From Thiotrichaceae bacterium UBA4486 (GTDB lineage Bacteria; Pseudomonadota; Gammaproteobacteria; Eutrophobiales; Eutrophobiaceae): a DNA stretch of 64,000 nucleotides. The notes under the pieces are model-generated. The model searched no databases. It was not told the DNA's origin and saw only the letters and a program-made list of their open reading frames with translations. The first letter of the stretch is position 1. Every line of letters starts with the position of its first letter. Shown one piece after another: positions 25,663 through 33,922 of this stretch. The position numbers were made by a program, and so were the translations under genes. The stretch is from the NCBI GenBank assembly GCA_002389045.1, contig DGNS01000002.1:124001-188000 (forward strand), in the 5' to 3' direction.

Positions 25663-27054
25663 ATGAGCCTTACAGTTCTGGTAGTGGAAGATGATCGTGA
25701 GTTACGGGAAGCGCTGTGTGACACGCTGATGATCGCCGGTTACGATTATTTTTCCGCCGTCGATGCCAATGCGGCGATGAACATCATCCGCAGCGAAAAC
25801 ATCCAGTTGGTGATCAGTGATATCGAACTGGGTGCAACCGACGGCATGACCCTGTTGAGCCGGATCCGCGACAAGCATCCCGGCCTGCCGGTTATACTGA
25901 TGACGGCGTACGGCACCATACAACAGGCAGTGACAGCTATCCAGGAAGGTGCCCGTGATTACCTGGTTAAACCGTTCGAACCGGAAGTATTGATCAGTCA
26001 TGTTGCCCGGTTCGACACCGTGGACATGAGCGGTGAAGACGGCTTCATTGCCATTGATCGGCGCAGCCGCGAAGTCATGGAACTGGCGCGCAAGGTGGCC
26101 GCCAATGACGTTACCGTGATGATCACCGGCGAGAGTGGCACCGGCAAGGAAGTGCTGGTGCGTTTTATCCACAAACAATCCTCGCGCAGCGAACAACCCT
26201 TTGTGGCCATCAACTGCGCCGCTATTCCGGACAACATGCTCGAGGCCATGCTTTTCGGTTATCAGAAAGGTGCATTTACCGGGGCTTATAAATCCTCACC
26301 GGGTAAATTCGAACAGGCCCAGGGCGGCACCCTGTTGCTGGACGAAATTTCCGAAATGAGTCTGCCGTTGCAGGCCAAACTGTTGAGAGTGTTACAGGAA
26401 AAGGAAGTCGAGCGGCTCGGTGACCAGAAGGTTATTGAACTGGACGTGCGCGTGATGGCGACCTCGAACCGGAATATGCGTGCGGAAGTCGAGGCCGGAC
26501 GTTTTCGCGAGGATCTGTTTTACCGGTTGAACGTATTCCCTGTTGCCATCCATCCCCTGAGATCACGCCGCGATGACATTCTTCCTGTCGCCGAACACCT
26601 GCTGGCGCAACAGGCGCAACGGGAAAGTCAGGCCGTGCCCGTCCTTGACGATAGTGCGAGGACAAAGTTGCTGTCACATGCCTGGCCCGGCAACGTTCGC
26701 GAGTTGGACAATGTCATGCAGCGAGCCTTTATCCTGCAGACGAACGGTGTGATCAGTGATGCTGAAATCGTCTTTGAAATGGACACGGGACGGCCGGTCG
26801 CGCCCGCAATCCCGTCGTTTTACCGGACGCCGTCCGTGGCGGAAGACAGAGAAGAATACGCGGAGTGCGAAGACAGCTCGGATTCCCTGGATCATGATCT
26901 CAGGCAAAGAGAACAGCAGATCATCATCGATGCCCTGAAAGATGCATCCGGTAGCCGCAAGACGGCCGCGGAAAAACTGGGCATCAGCCCGCGTACACTG
27001 CGCTACAAGCTGGCCAGGATGCGTGATGCCGGGATCAGCATCCCGGCATCATGA
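25663..27054 (+). CDS. fleR: Flagellar response regulator FleR (sigma54 activator)
   Basis: FleR, phosphorylated by FleS, activates later RpoN-dependent flagellar genes. The 463-residue product has a true receiver domain with EDD at residues 9-11 and the phosphoacceptor Asp53. The AAA+ domain has GESGTGKEVLVRFIHKQSS, the QKGAFTGA loop and GGTLLLDEISEMS. The Fis-type HTH is KTAAEKLGISPRTLRYKLAR. It starts directly after fleS and ends inside an 11-bp inverted repeat (27025-27050). It differs from FleQ by having an intact receiver. Confidence 0.93.
   Translation: MSLTVLVVEDDRELREALCDTLMIAGYDYFSAVDANAAMNIIRSENIQLVISDIELGATDGMTLLSRIRDKHPGLPVILMTAYGTIQQAVTAIQEGARDYLVKPFEPEVLISHVARFDTVDMSGEDGFIAIDRRSREVMELARKVAANDVTVMITGESGTGKEVLVRFIHKQSSRSEQPFVAINCAAIPDNMLEAMLFGYQKGAFTGAYKSSPGKFEQAQGGTLLLDEISEMSLPLQAKLLRVLQEKEVERLGDQKVIELDVRVMATSNRNMRAEVEAGRFREDLFYRLNVFPVAIHPLRSRRDDILPVAEHLLAQQAQRESQAVPVLDDSARTKLLSHAWPGNVRELDNVMQRAFILQTNGVISDAEIVFEMDTGRPVAPAIPSFYRTPSVAEDREEYAECEDSSDSLDHDLRQREQQIIIDALKDASGSRKTAAEKLGISPRTLRYKLARMRDAGISIPAS
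27025..27050 (+). repeat. Inverted repeat over the fleR 3' end
   Basis: GATGCCGGGAT (27025-27035) and its exact complement ATCCCGGCATC (27040-27050) are separated by CAGC. The hairpin lies in the last codons of fleR. It has no T-run after it, so it is at best a weak terminator or an RNA-stability element between fleR and fliE. No promoter was recognised in the 60 bases before fliE. Confidence 0.6.
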
Positions 27055-27114
27055 TCGGAAGGATTAAAAGAATAATTGACAACACCTGCACAGCAATCGA
27101 GACGGAGCTAACTG

Positions 27115-27438
27115 ATGACTACGACAAACGTGACACAAATGATCGCCGAAATGCGGGCGCTGGCACAGCAGGCCCAGGGCATAACGCCCAACCAGCCGCC
27201 TGTCCAGGATGTAAATTCGGAATTCATGAACCTGCTCAGGGATTCAATCAACAAGGTCAGTGAAACCCAGAAACAGGCCGGCCAGATGGCCGAGCGTTTT
27301 GACATGGGTGACAAGAATGTGGATTTGGCCGAAGTCATGGTCAACCTGCAAAAAGCCAATGTTTCCTTCCAGGCCATGACCCAGGTCAGAAACCGGCTGG
27401 TCACCGCCTACCAGGAAATCATGAACATGCAGATTTAG
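27115..27438 (+). CDS. fliE: Flagellar hook-basal body complex protein FliE
   Basis: FliE joins the MS ring to the rod and is the first rod protein exported. The 107-residue product has the normal size and the conserved C-terminal part MGDKNVDLAEVMVNLQKANV with SFQAMTQVRNRLVTAYQEIM. The N-terminus has the short amphipathic helix QMIAEMRALAQQAQG. ACGGAG lies about ten bases before the ATG. It opens the fliEFGHIJ operon directly after fleSR, exactly as in Pseudomonas. Confidence 0.95.
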   Translation: MTTTNVTQMIAEMRALAQQAQGITPNQPPVQDVNSEFMNLLRDSINKVSETQKQAGQMAERFDMGDKNVDLAEVMVNLQKANVSFQAMTQVRNRLVTAYQEIMNMQI

Positions 27439-27470
27439 CAGTCAGCGCGTAAACCTTGCGGAGATAATGA

Positions 27471-29126
27471 ATGGCTGAAGTGATGACGTTACCGGCAGAG
27501 GTAAAACGGGCCCTGTTTATCAGACAGGCCGGTTTTCTGATCGCCATTGCCGCCAGCGTGGCTATCGCTGTCTACGTGACCCTTTGGTCACGGACCCCGA
27601 ATTTCAGTCTGCTCTACGGCAGCTTGTCGCATCGGGATGTCGCGGAAGTTCTGGAAGCCCTGCAAAAGGCCAACATCGATTACAAGGTCGAGGAAGCTTC
27701 CGGCGCCGTCATGGTACCGTCCTCAAAGGTTCACGAGGCGCGTATGAAACTCGCTGCCGATGGACTGCCTGGCAGCGCCAACGCCGGTTTCGGGATGTTG
27801 AAGGAAGACCAGGGACTGGGCACCAGCCAGTTTATCGAAAAGGCGCGTTATCAGCATGCACTGGAATCCGAACTGGTCAAATCCATCACCGAGATCAGCG
27901 CGGTAAAGAATGCCCGTGTGCACCTGGCCATACCCAAACAGTCGGTATTTGTCAGAAACCGCAAACCGGTCAGCGCCTCGGTACTGGTGGATTTGTATTC
28001 CGGACACCGGCTCAGCGAGGAACAGACCGCGGCCATCTCCAACCTGGTGGCGGCCAGTGTGCCGAACCTGGAAAACGATAATGTCAGCATCATTGATCAA
28101 AACGGGCGTTTGCTGACCCATGCCGGCATGGCGCGCGACTACGCCATGTCCGCGGCACAGTTTCAGTACGCCAGACGGGTCGAAGACTCCTACATCAAAC
28201 GCATCGAGGATATCCTGTTTCCCGTACTCGGTCAGGATGGCGTGAACGCGCAGGTGACGGCGGATTTTGACTTCACCAGCACCGAGCAGACGCGTGAAAG
28301 TTACAACCCGGATCTGCCCGCGGTGCGCAGCGAACAGGTGGAAGAGGAAATGCTTGGCGCCGGAACGGCAAGGGCCGGTGTCCCGGGTGCGCTCTCGAAC
28401 CAGCCGCCGCAGTCCGGCAGTGTTCCGGAAACCACCGATGGATCCAGCGGTGAAACAGCAGCCGCAGCCGGTGAACAGTCCGCACAGACGAACGTACAGC
28501 GGCGCACGGTGCGCAATTATGAACTGGATAAAACCATCAGCCACACGCGCATGCCGGTGGGCAGCCTGCGCAGCCTCTCGGTTGCCGTGGTCATTGATTA
28601 CAAGAAAACAGTTGATGAAAACGGCAACGTATCCTATGTGGAGCACAGTCCGGAAGAACTCGAACGCATCACCTCGCTGGTCAGGGAAGCCATCGGCTTC
28701 AACCCCGCCCGCGGCGACAAGGTGCATGTGATGAACACCCGGTTCATGACGCCCGATCAGCCGGAAGCCCTGCCGGAAAGTCCGATCTGGCAGCAGGCAT
28801 GGATCTGGGACGCAGGCAAACAGGCGGCCGGCGCCATGGTGGTATTGTTCCTGATCTTCGGGGTACTCAAACCGGCCCTGAAAAACCTCCTCAACAAGGA
28901 GATAACATTGCATCAGAGTGCGCTGGCCATGCCCAATGGTGCGCCGGCGCTGACGGACAACAGTAACGGTAATGCACAGGATCAACTTGCCGCGGGTGGA
29001 TCGAACCAGGCGCAACTGAGTGCGCCCACCGAATACGACTCAACCGTGGATGCCGTCAAGGAACTGGTCAAGGGTGATCCGAAGACCGCGGCAACCGTGG
29101 TCAAGAACTGGGTCGGGGAGGAATAA
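27471..29126 (+). CDS. fliF: Flagellar MS-ring protein FliF
   Basis: FliF forms the MS ring in the inner membrane on which the rotor and export gate are built. The product has 551 residues. TM1 is at about 18-38 (FLIAIAASVAIAVYVTLW). The ring-building YscJ/FliF domain includes GLPGSANAGFGMLKEDQGLG and ELVKSITEISAVKNARVHLA. A low-complexity Ser/Gly/Gln segment follows near residues 290-345. TM2 is near 445 (AAGAMVVLFLIFGVL). The acidic C-terminus that binds FliG ends VKELVKGDPKTAATVVKNWV. Its stop touches the fliG ATG. Confidence 0.97.
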   Translation: MAEVMTLPAEVKRALFIRQAGFLIAIAASVAIAVYVTLWSRTPNFSLLYGSLSHRDVAEVLEALQKANIDYKVEEASGAVMVPSSKVHEARMKLAADGLPGSANAGFGMLKEDQGLGTSQFIEKARYQHALESELVKSITEISAVKNARVHLAIPKQSVFVRNRKPVSASVLVDLYSGHRLSEEQTAAISNLVAASVPNLENDNVSIIDQNGRLLTHAGMARDYAMSAAQFQYARRVEDSYIKRIEDILFPVLGQDGVNAQVTADFDFTSTEQTRESYNPDLPAVRSEQVEEEMLGAGTARAGVPGALSNQPPQSGSVPETTDGSSGETAAAAGEQSAQTNVQRRTVRNYELDKTISHTRMPVGSLRSLSVAVVIDYKKTVDENGNVSYVEHSPEELERITSLVREAIGFNPARGDKVHVMNTRFMTPDQPEALPESPIWQQAWIWDAGKQAAGAMVVLFLIFGVLKPALKNLLNKEITLHQSALAMPNGAPALTDNSNGNAQDQLAAGGSNQAQLSAPTEYDSTVDAVKELVKGDPKTAATVVKNWVGEE

Positions 29127-30146
29127 ATGGCCGCGCCGGACAAACAGGCCCCGGTACTGGACGACAACCAGAAAGCCGCCATTCTGTTGATGAGCATCGG
29201 TGAGGAGAGCGCCGCGGAAGTGCTCAAACACATGGGACCCAAGGAAGTGCAGCGCATCGGCGTGGCCATGGCCAACATCGGCGACGTCAACAAGGAGATC
29301 GTCCGCCAGGTCATGGTCGATTTTATCGGCACCGTGAACGAAAAAACTTCTTTCGGCGTTGGTGCCGGCGAATACGTACGTAACGTGCTCACCAATGCCC
29401 TGGGCGAGGATAAGGCGGCCGGGATCATCGATCGCATCCTGCTTGGCGGCAATGCCAGCGGCCTGGAATCACTGAAGTGGATGGACCCGCGCGCCGTTGT
29501 CGATCTGGTCAGAAACGAACATCCGCAAATCATCGCCATCATTCTTTCCTACCTGGACAGCGACCAGGCCGCCGAGGTGCTGAGCTCGATGCCTGAAAAA
29601 GTCCGCTCCGATCTGTTGCTCAGGATAGCCACACTCGATGGTGTGCAACCCGCGGCCATGAAGGAACTGAACAATACCCTGGAAAAACAACTCAAGGGCA
29701 ATTCCGGAGTGCAATCCTCCCGCATCGGCGGGGTCAAGGCCGCGGCCAACATTCTCAACTTCGTTGAGAGCAGTATCGAATCCAGCATCATGGAAAAGAT
29801 CAAGGAAACGGATAACGATCTCGGCCAGGAAATCCAGGACCTGATGTTTGTATTCGATAATCTTATTGATGTCGATGATCGCGGAATCCAGACCCTGCTG
29901 CGCGAAATATCCACGGATCATCTGTTGCTGGCACTGAAAGCGGCCGACGATGATCTGAAAGAAAAGATCTTCTCCAACATGTCATCACGCGCTGCGGAAA
30001 TGCTGAAAGACGACCTCGAAGCCAAGGGTCCGGTCAGACTCAGCGAAGTGGAAGCGGCACAAAAGGAAATACTGAACATTGCCCGCCGCCTTGCCGACGA
30101 AGGCCAGATTGCACTGGGCGGCAGCGGCGCGGAAGAAATGATCTGA
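29127..30146 (+). CDS. fliG: Flagellar motor switch protein FliG
   Basis: FliG is the rotor protein that the stator pushes on. The 339-residue product has the N-terminal FliF-binding part (QKAAILLMSIGEESAAEVLK). The middle domain has LKWMDPRAVVDLVRNEHPQI, including the EHPQ motif that contacts FliM. The C-terminal torque domain has LMFVFDNLIDVDDRGIQTLL with the charged residues typical of the ridge helix. The ATG follows the fliF stop without a gap; GGGGAGG lies in the fliF end. Confidence 0.97.
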   Translation: MAAPDKQAPVLDDNQKAAILLMSIGEESAAEVLKHMGPKEVQRIGVAMANIGDVNKEIVRQVMVDFIGTVNEKTSFGVGAGEYVRNVLTNALGEDKAAGIIDRILLGGNASGLESLKWMDPRAVVDLVRNEHPQIIAIILSYLDSDQAAEVLSSMPEKVRSDLLLRIATLDGVQPAAMKELNNTLEKQLKGNSGVQSSRIGGVKAAANILNFVESSIESSIMEKIKETDNDLGQEIQDLMFVFDNLIDVDDRGIQTLLREISTDHLLLALKAADDDLKEKIFSNMSSRAAEMLKDDLEAKGPVRLSEVEAAQKEILNIARRLADEGQIALGGSGAEEMI

Positions 30147-30162
30147 CCGGGCGCACTGTCAT

Positions 30163-30834
30163 ATGACCCGAACACGAGTGATCACCTGCGACGAGGCCAA
30201 TTCCTATGAGAACTGGAGAGCGCCGGTGGTCGAGGGCTTTTTAACGTGCGACGATCAATACAACGGCCGCCCACCCACGGCCCGCGAAATACAGGGATTG
30301 CAAAAGCAGGCGTACGACGAAGCCTATGCCCGCGGCCTCGAGGAAGGCCGCAACCGGGGTCTGGAGGAAGGCAGGGCGGAGGGACAACGGGCATACACCG
30401 AACAGGCGGATCTGCTGCGCAATTGTATCAGTACACTGACGCAGCCCTTCGAGGATCTGGATGACGAGGTGGAACAGAACCTGGTGGAACTGTGTATCGT
30501 CATCGCCCGCCAGATCATCAAACGCGAATTCAGGCAGGATCCCGGAGAAATCGTCGCCGTGGTTCGCGAAGCCATCAAGGTCCTGCCGTTGTCCTCACGG
30601 CACGTCACCATTTACCTGCACCCGGAAGATGCCGAGCTGGTCAAGTCGGCGCTGTCACTGAAAGACGAGGACCGTAAATGGTCCATCGAAGAAGATCTCT
30701 CCGCCTTACGCGGGGATTGCCGCATTGAATCCGATACCTCGGTGATCGACGCCACCATCGAAAACCGGTTGTCCGCCATTGCCGCAAACATTCTCGGCGG
30801 ATCGAGGGACGGCGATGTACGAAAATCCGAGTGA
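30163..30834 (+). CDS. fliH: Flagellar export ATPase regulator FliH
   Basis: FliH binds the ATPase FliI and links it to the C ring. The 223-residue product has the family pattern. The N-terminus is variable, and a glycine-repeat helix at about 45-75 (ARGLEEGRNRGLEEGRAEGQ) carries the GxxxG-like repeats typical of FliH. A C-terminal FliH/YscL domain follows, with ELCIVIARQIIKREFRQDPG and VTIYLHPEDAELVKSAL. The last 20 bp overlap the fliI start. Confidence 0.93.
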   Translation: MTRTRVITCDEANSYENWRAPVVEGFLTCDDQYNGRPPTAREIQGLQKQAYDEAYARGLEEGRNRGLEEGRAEGQRAYTEQADLLRNCISTLTQPFEDLDDEVEQNLVELCIVIARQIIKREFRQDPGEIVAVVREAIKVLPLSSRHVTIYLHPEDAELVKSALSLKDEDRKWSIEEDLSALRGDCRIESDTSVIDATIENRLSAIAANILGGSRDGDVRKSE

Positions 30835-32209
30835 ACGCAACTGCATCTGGCGCCGGCGCCTGCAACATTGTGTAACACAGGCGGGCGCCGGCATTCCCAT
30901 GCAGGTGCAAGGGCGGCTGACACGCATGGTGGGTCTTACCCTGGAAGCGTCGGGTTGCCGCGCCGCGATAGGTGATCGTTGTCTCATCCGCGGTGCGGAT
31001 AACGACAGTGTGGAAGCCGAGGTGGTCGGTTTCGGCAGCGACAATCTCTATCTCATGCCCACGGGCAGCGCACACGGTTTATCGCCGGATGCGCGGGTTA
31101 TCCCGCTCGGCCGCAGCGGCAATGTGGCCGTCGGCGAGGAAGTTCTGGGACGTATTCTGGATGGTGTCGGCCAGCCGCTCGACAATAAAGGCCCGGTAAA
31201 AACCCGTACTACCATGCCGCTCAAGGGCAGCACCATCAACCCGCTGGATCGCTTACCCATCCAGCATCCGCTGGATGTGGGTGTGCGCAGCATCAATACC
31301 TTTTTGACAGTGGGACGCGGCCAGCGCCTCGGCCTGTTCGCGCCCAGCGGTGTCGGTAAAAGCATGTTGCTGGCCATGATGACACGCTACACCGAGGCCG
31401 ATGTGATCGTCGTCGGACTGATCGGCGAGCGTGGCCGCGAGGTCAAGGAATTCATTGAACAGAACCTGGGCGGTGACGGACTGAAACGTTCGGTGGTTGT
31501 GGCGACGCCCGCCGATGATCCGCCGTTAAAGCGCATGCATGGCGCCATGCTCGCCACCAGCATTGCCGAATATTTTCGCGACACCGGTCATCACGTGCTG
31601 TTGTTGATGGATTCGCTGACGCGTTATGCCCAGGCGCAACGGGAAATCGGTCTGACCATCGGCGAGCCGCCGGCGACCAAGGGTTATCCGCCCTCGGTGT
31701 TTGCCAAGCTGCCGCAACTGGTGGAACGCGCCGGCAACGGCATGGACGACAAGGGATCGATCACGGCGCTGTATACCGTGCTGACCGAAAACGACGATCA
31801 AAATGACCCGATTGCCGATTCCGCACGAGCGATCCTCGACGGCCACCTGGTGTTGTCCAAGAAACTGGCCGACAGCGGCGTCTACCCGGCCATTGATATC
31901 GAGATGTCGATCAGCCGGGTCATGAACCGCATTGTCGATCGGCCGCACCTGGAAATGGTGTCGCGCTTAAAACGGCTTTATTCCGTCTATGAGCAAAACC
32001 GGGATCTCATCAATGTCGGCGCCTACGAAACCGGCAGCGATGCGGAAATCGATCAGGCCATCCGGCTTTATCCCGACTTCATCAAGTACCTGCGCCAGGA
32101 TATTCACGATCATGTGGATTTCAGGCGCGGGCTGGAACAGCTTCAGCAGATCCACAATCAACTCGATCAACTGCCCATGACACAACCGAATGAGGCCAAT
32201 CCGGCATGA
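30815..32209 (+). CDS. fliI: Flagellum-specific ATPase FliI
   Basis: FliI is the hexameric ATPase of the export apparatus and resembles F1-beta. The product has 464 residues from ATG 30815, which fits the family length; a longer frame from 30779 would only extend into fliH. Visible motifs are Walker A FAPSGVGKSMLLAMM, GLIGERGREVKEFIEQNLG, and Walker B HHVLLLMDSLTRYAQAQREI with GEPPATKGYPPSVFAKLPQL. The C-terminus has INVGAYETGSDAEIDQAIR-like features. It overlaps fliJ by four bases (ATGA). Confidence 0.97.
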   Translation: MYENPSERNCIWRRRLQHCVTQAGAGIPMQVQGRLTRMVGLTLEASGCRAAIGDRCLIRGADNDSVEAEVVGFGSDNLYLMPTGSAHGLSPDARVIPLGRSGNVAVGEEVLGRILDGVGQPLDNKGPVKTRTTMPLKGSTINPLDRLPIQHPLDVGVRSINTFLTVGRGQRLGLFAPSGVGKSMLLAMMTRYTEADVIVVGLIGERGREVKEFIEQNLGGDGLKRSVVVATPADDPPLKRMHGAMLATSIAEYFRDTGHHVLLLMDSLTRYAQAQREIGLTIGEPPATKGYPPSVFAKLPQLVERAGNGMDDKGSITALYTVLTENDDQNDPIADSARAILDGHLVLSKKLADSGVYPAIDIEMSISRVMNRIVDRPHLEMVSRLKRLYSVYEQNRDLINVGAYETGSDAEIDQAIRLYPDFIKYLRQDIHDHVDFRRGLEQLQQIHNQLDQLPMTQPNEANPA

Positions 32210-32655
32210 TACGCTCAAAACGCATACAGCCGGTTTCCAGGATCGCGGGCAGGGCGGAACAGCGCGCCGCCATGCTGCTGGCCAAAAATCGCGGCCAGTT
32301 GCATGAACTGCAAAACAGGCTGAACGTGATGAAAGCCTATCGCCGTGATTACGAGCGCAAGCGCGGCGAAACCGGCGCTTTCAGTGTGATGCATTTAAAA
32401 CAGAACCAGAATTTCCTCCAGCAACTGGACGAGGCGATTACCATCCTGGAAAAACAGGTTGACCGGCAGACAGACATCACCCGGCAGGAACAGCAAAAAT
32501 GGATTGAAACCTGGAAAAACATGAACTCCCTGAACAAATGCATCGAAAACCTGCAGGGCCACGAACTGCGTGAAACCGAACGTCGCGAGCAGGATTTACT
32601 GGATGAACAGTCGGCGCACTCAACCTTGGCAGGGAGTTTATCAAGGACCAGGTAG
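32206..32655 (+). CDS. fliJ: Flagellar export chaperone FliJ
   Basis: FliJ is the coiled-coil stalk of the export ATPase. The 149-residue product is almost fully helical, rich in Gln, Arg and Glu, and of normal length. It has AMLLAKNRGQLHELQNRLNV near residue 25, and a long coiled coil with ITILEKQVDRQTDITRQEQQ. The ATG overlaps the fliI stop. A mobile-repeat fragment begins three bases after the stop (32658), so the last residues might have been altered by that insertion. Confidence 0.88.
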   Translation: MIRSKRIQPVSRIAGRAEQRAAMLLAKNRGQLHELQNRLNVMKAYRRDYERKRGETGAFSVMHLKQNQNFLQQLDEAITILEKQVDRQTDITRQEQQKWIETWKNMNSLNKCIENLQGHELRETERREQDLLDEQSAHSTLAGSLSRTR

Positions 32656-32657
32656 TT

Positions 32658-32697
32658 GTTCCGGATCAGCGTACAATCGCAAAGCCGTCATTCCGCG
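32658..32697. repeat. Half copy of the MITE found at 52369-52548
   Basis: These 40 bases match, with a few mismatches, the reverse complement of the right end of the element at 52369-52548. Both begin GTTCCGGATCAG and continue through GTACAATCGCA to CCGTCATTCC. No second terminal repeat is found nearby, so it is a truncated or solo end, placed three bases after the fliJ stop. Confidence 0.75.
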
Positions 32698-32720
32698 GTG
32701 CTTTGCTTTACAGTCAAATG

Positions 32721-32781
32721 GTTGCGTGGGTCCGACACGGCTCAGCGCGGCTCAGCCGTGACCGAGCGCATTGTTATGTTC
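32721..32781 (-). repeat. attC-like imperfect palindrome downstream of the GNAT gene
   Basis: Read on the minus strand the segment starts GAACATAACAATGCG and folds through a CACGGCT/AGCCGTG stem. ACATAAC fits the attC inverse core RYYYAAC. The matching GTTATGT core expected at the far end of an attC is not present there (CGCAAC instead). The same core does occur upstream of the GNAT gene, at 33364-33372 as GAACATAAC on the plus strand. It is probably a decayed integron recombination site. Confidence 0.45.
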
Positions 32782-32787
32782 ATATAA

Positions 32788-33324
32788 TTACCAATAAACG
32801 GGATCATTGAATTCCTTAACGCATGTGGGACGTTCATTGATAGTTGGAATTGGATCTTCTGTTAAGGATTGACCTAGCCAACCTGGTGCCATTGAAAGCT
32901 TTAGCGGTGCCTGGATTATATTTTCGGGCAATGGCTCAAATCCAGCCCTGGAGTAGAAAGATGGATCGCCATATGTGATAGCAACATTCACAGAACGTTT
33001 CTTAAGTTCACTAAGTCCATAGTTGATTAGCGACTGTCCTATGCCTTTTCCCTGATGTTTTGTGCTCACCGCCACCGGAGCGAGCATATAAACCAGAATG
33101 GATTCATTAAAACGAAGGCGAGTAAAGAAAATAGAACCAATAAGTGACTCATTCTCAAATGCGCCAAAACAGATTATTTCTTCATTGTCGATATTTGAAG
33201 ATAGCTTTGAGGCAAGATTCCCAATAAGCCTTCCTTCTTTCTCTCCCTCAGATGAAGTGAAAACAGCGGTAAAAAGACTAGTCACTTCATCATGGTTGTT
33301 TTTATCGAAGGTTCTGTAATCCAT
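32788..33324 (-). CDS. GNAT family N-acetyltransferase
   Basis: The 178-residue product has the GNAT fold. VYMLAPVAVSTKHQGKGIGQ holds the acetyl-CoA loop (QGKGIG), followed by SLINYGLSELKKRSVNVAIT and FYSRAGFEPLP. It is close to the YhbS-like acetyltransferase group. The substrate is unknown. The gene stands against the fli operon direction, between fliJ and fliK, and its base composition is visibly more AT-rich than its neighbours. Flanking GTTATGTTC/GAACATAAC cores suggest it arrived as an integron-type cassette. No promoter was recognised, which also fits a cassette. Confidence 0.8.
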   Translation of the reverse strand: MDYRTFDKNNHDEVTSLFTAVFTSSEGEKEGRLIGNLASKLSSNIDNEEIICFGAFENESLIGSIFFTRLRFNESILVYMLAPVAVSTKHQGKGIGQSLINYGLSELKKRSVNVAITYGDPSFYSRAGFEPLPENIIQAPLKLSMAPGWLGQSLTEDPIPTINERPTCVKEFNDPVYW

Positions 33325-33821
33325 TCTTTATTTTTCAATTCGACTTTGTGAGCGACCTTGTAGGAACATAACGCCCAAGTTGTGCGGCACAAACGAAGCC
33401 CTTTGTCGTAGGGTCGATGTCGCAGAGTCGGATCTACGTAACCTACTGAAATCCAGACCAATTCATTCAGAAAAACCATGTTATAAGTCATTAAACAGGC
33501 CATTTCAACGTTTAATGTGCCGGAGTGATTTAATATTGACCAGTTGTTTAGCAGTAAATGAATAAATTTAAATCACTCCGGCCCCTTTTTACTCACACTT
33601 TGTAGTCTGTGTTATCGATACATAATGCGAATTGTTTAGTTGGTTGCTTCATAATCAATCTAAATAATATTTGATGTTCATGTCGTCGAATATTCCCTTT
33701 CACATTTTTCCAGGACAGTTAACAGTTAAGTATGAGGAATCTGGCTGAAATCATTTTGTTGCAGGATGCTGCCCCCACATTTACTTCCCTGTATTGGTAA
33801 TCATTCATTGGTTTATAGGAG
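33325..33821. other. AT-rich gap between the GNAT gene and fliK
   Basis: No convincing gene is seen in this stretch; short frames lack ribosome sites and family motifs. It holds an attC-type core (33364-33372), a REP-like palindrome (33519-33582), a short GTTAACAGTTAAG run near 33718 and ends at the sigma54-like element before fliK. The low GC and the repeats suggest it is decayed acquired DNA. Confidence 0.6.
33519..33590. repeat. REP-like palindrome with T-run
   Basis: GCCGGAGTGATTTAA (33519-33533) and its exact complement (33568-33582) flank a 34-base AT-rich loop; CCCTTTTT follows at 33583-33590. The layout resembles the GGGGTCAGAGT-type hairpins spread by REP-associated IS200-like transposases in many proteobacteria. 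It could also act as a transcription terminator. No transposase gene is in the window. Confidence 0.65.
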
Positions 33822-33837
33822 TAGCACAGGTTTTGCT
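33822..33837 (+). promoter_or_regulatory. Possible sigma54 promoter for fliK
   Basis: TAGCACAGGTTTTGCT fits TGGCACGRNNNTTGCW at 14 of 16 positions, with the right spacing. The first G of the critical GG pair is replaced by A, so activity is uncertain. It is 85 bases before the fliK ATG. A separate promoter here would make sense because fliK is cut off from fliEFGHIJ by inserted DNA. Confidence 0.5.
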
Positions 33838-33922
33838 CCTGCCAGAATCCGGGCGTCGCTTCGCTTTTGGCACAGCCTTTGCGATAGTTTCCGGCAAGAT
33901 TATTTCGGAAAGGAAAAACACA

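Noticed and set aside
27723..29015. Long minus-strand frame opposite fliF
   Set aside because: It lies wholly inside a clearly identified fliF, has no recognisable domain and its codon pattern mirrors the plus-strand gene.
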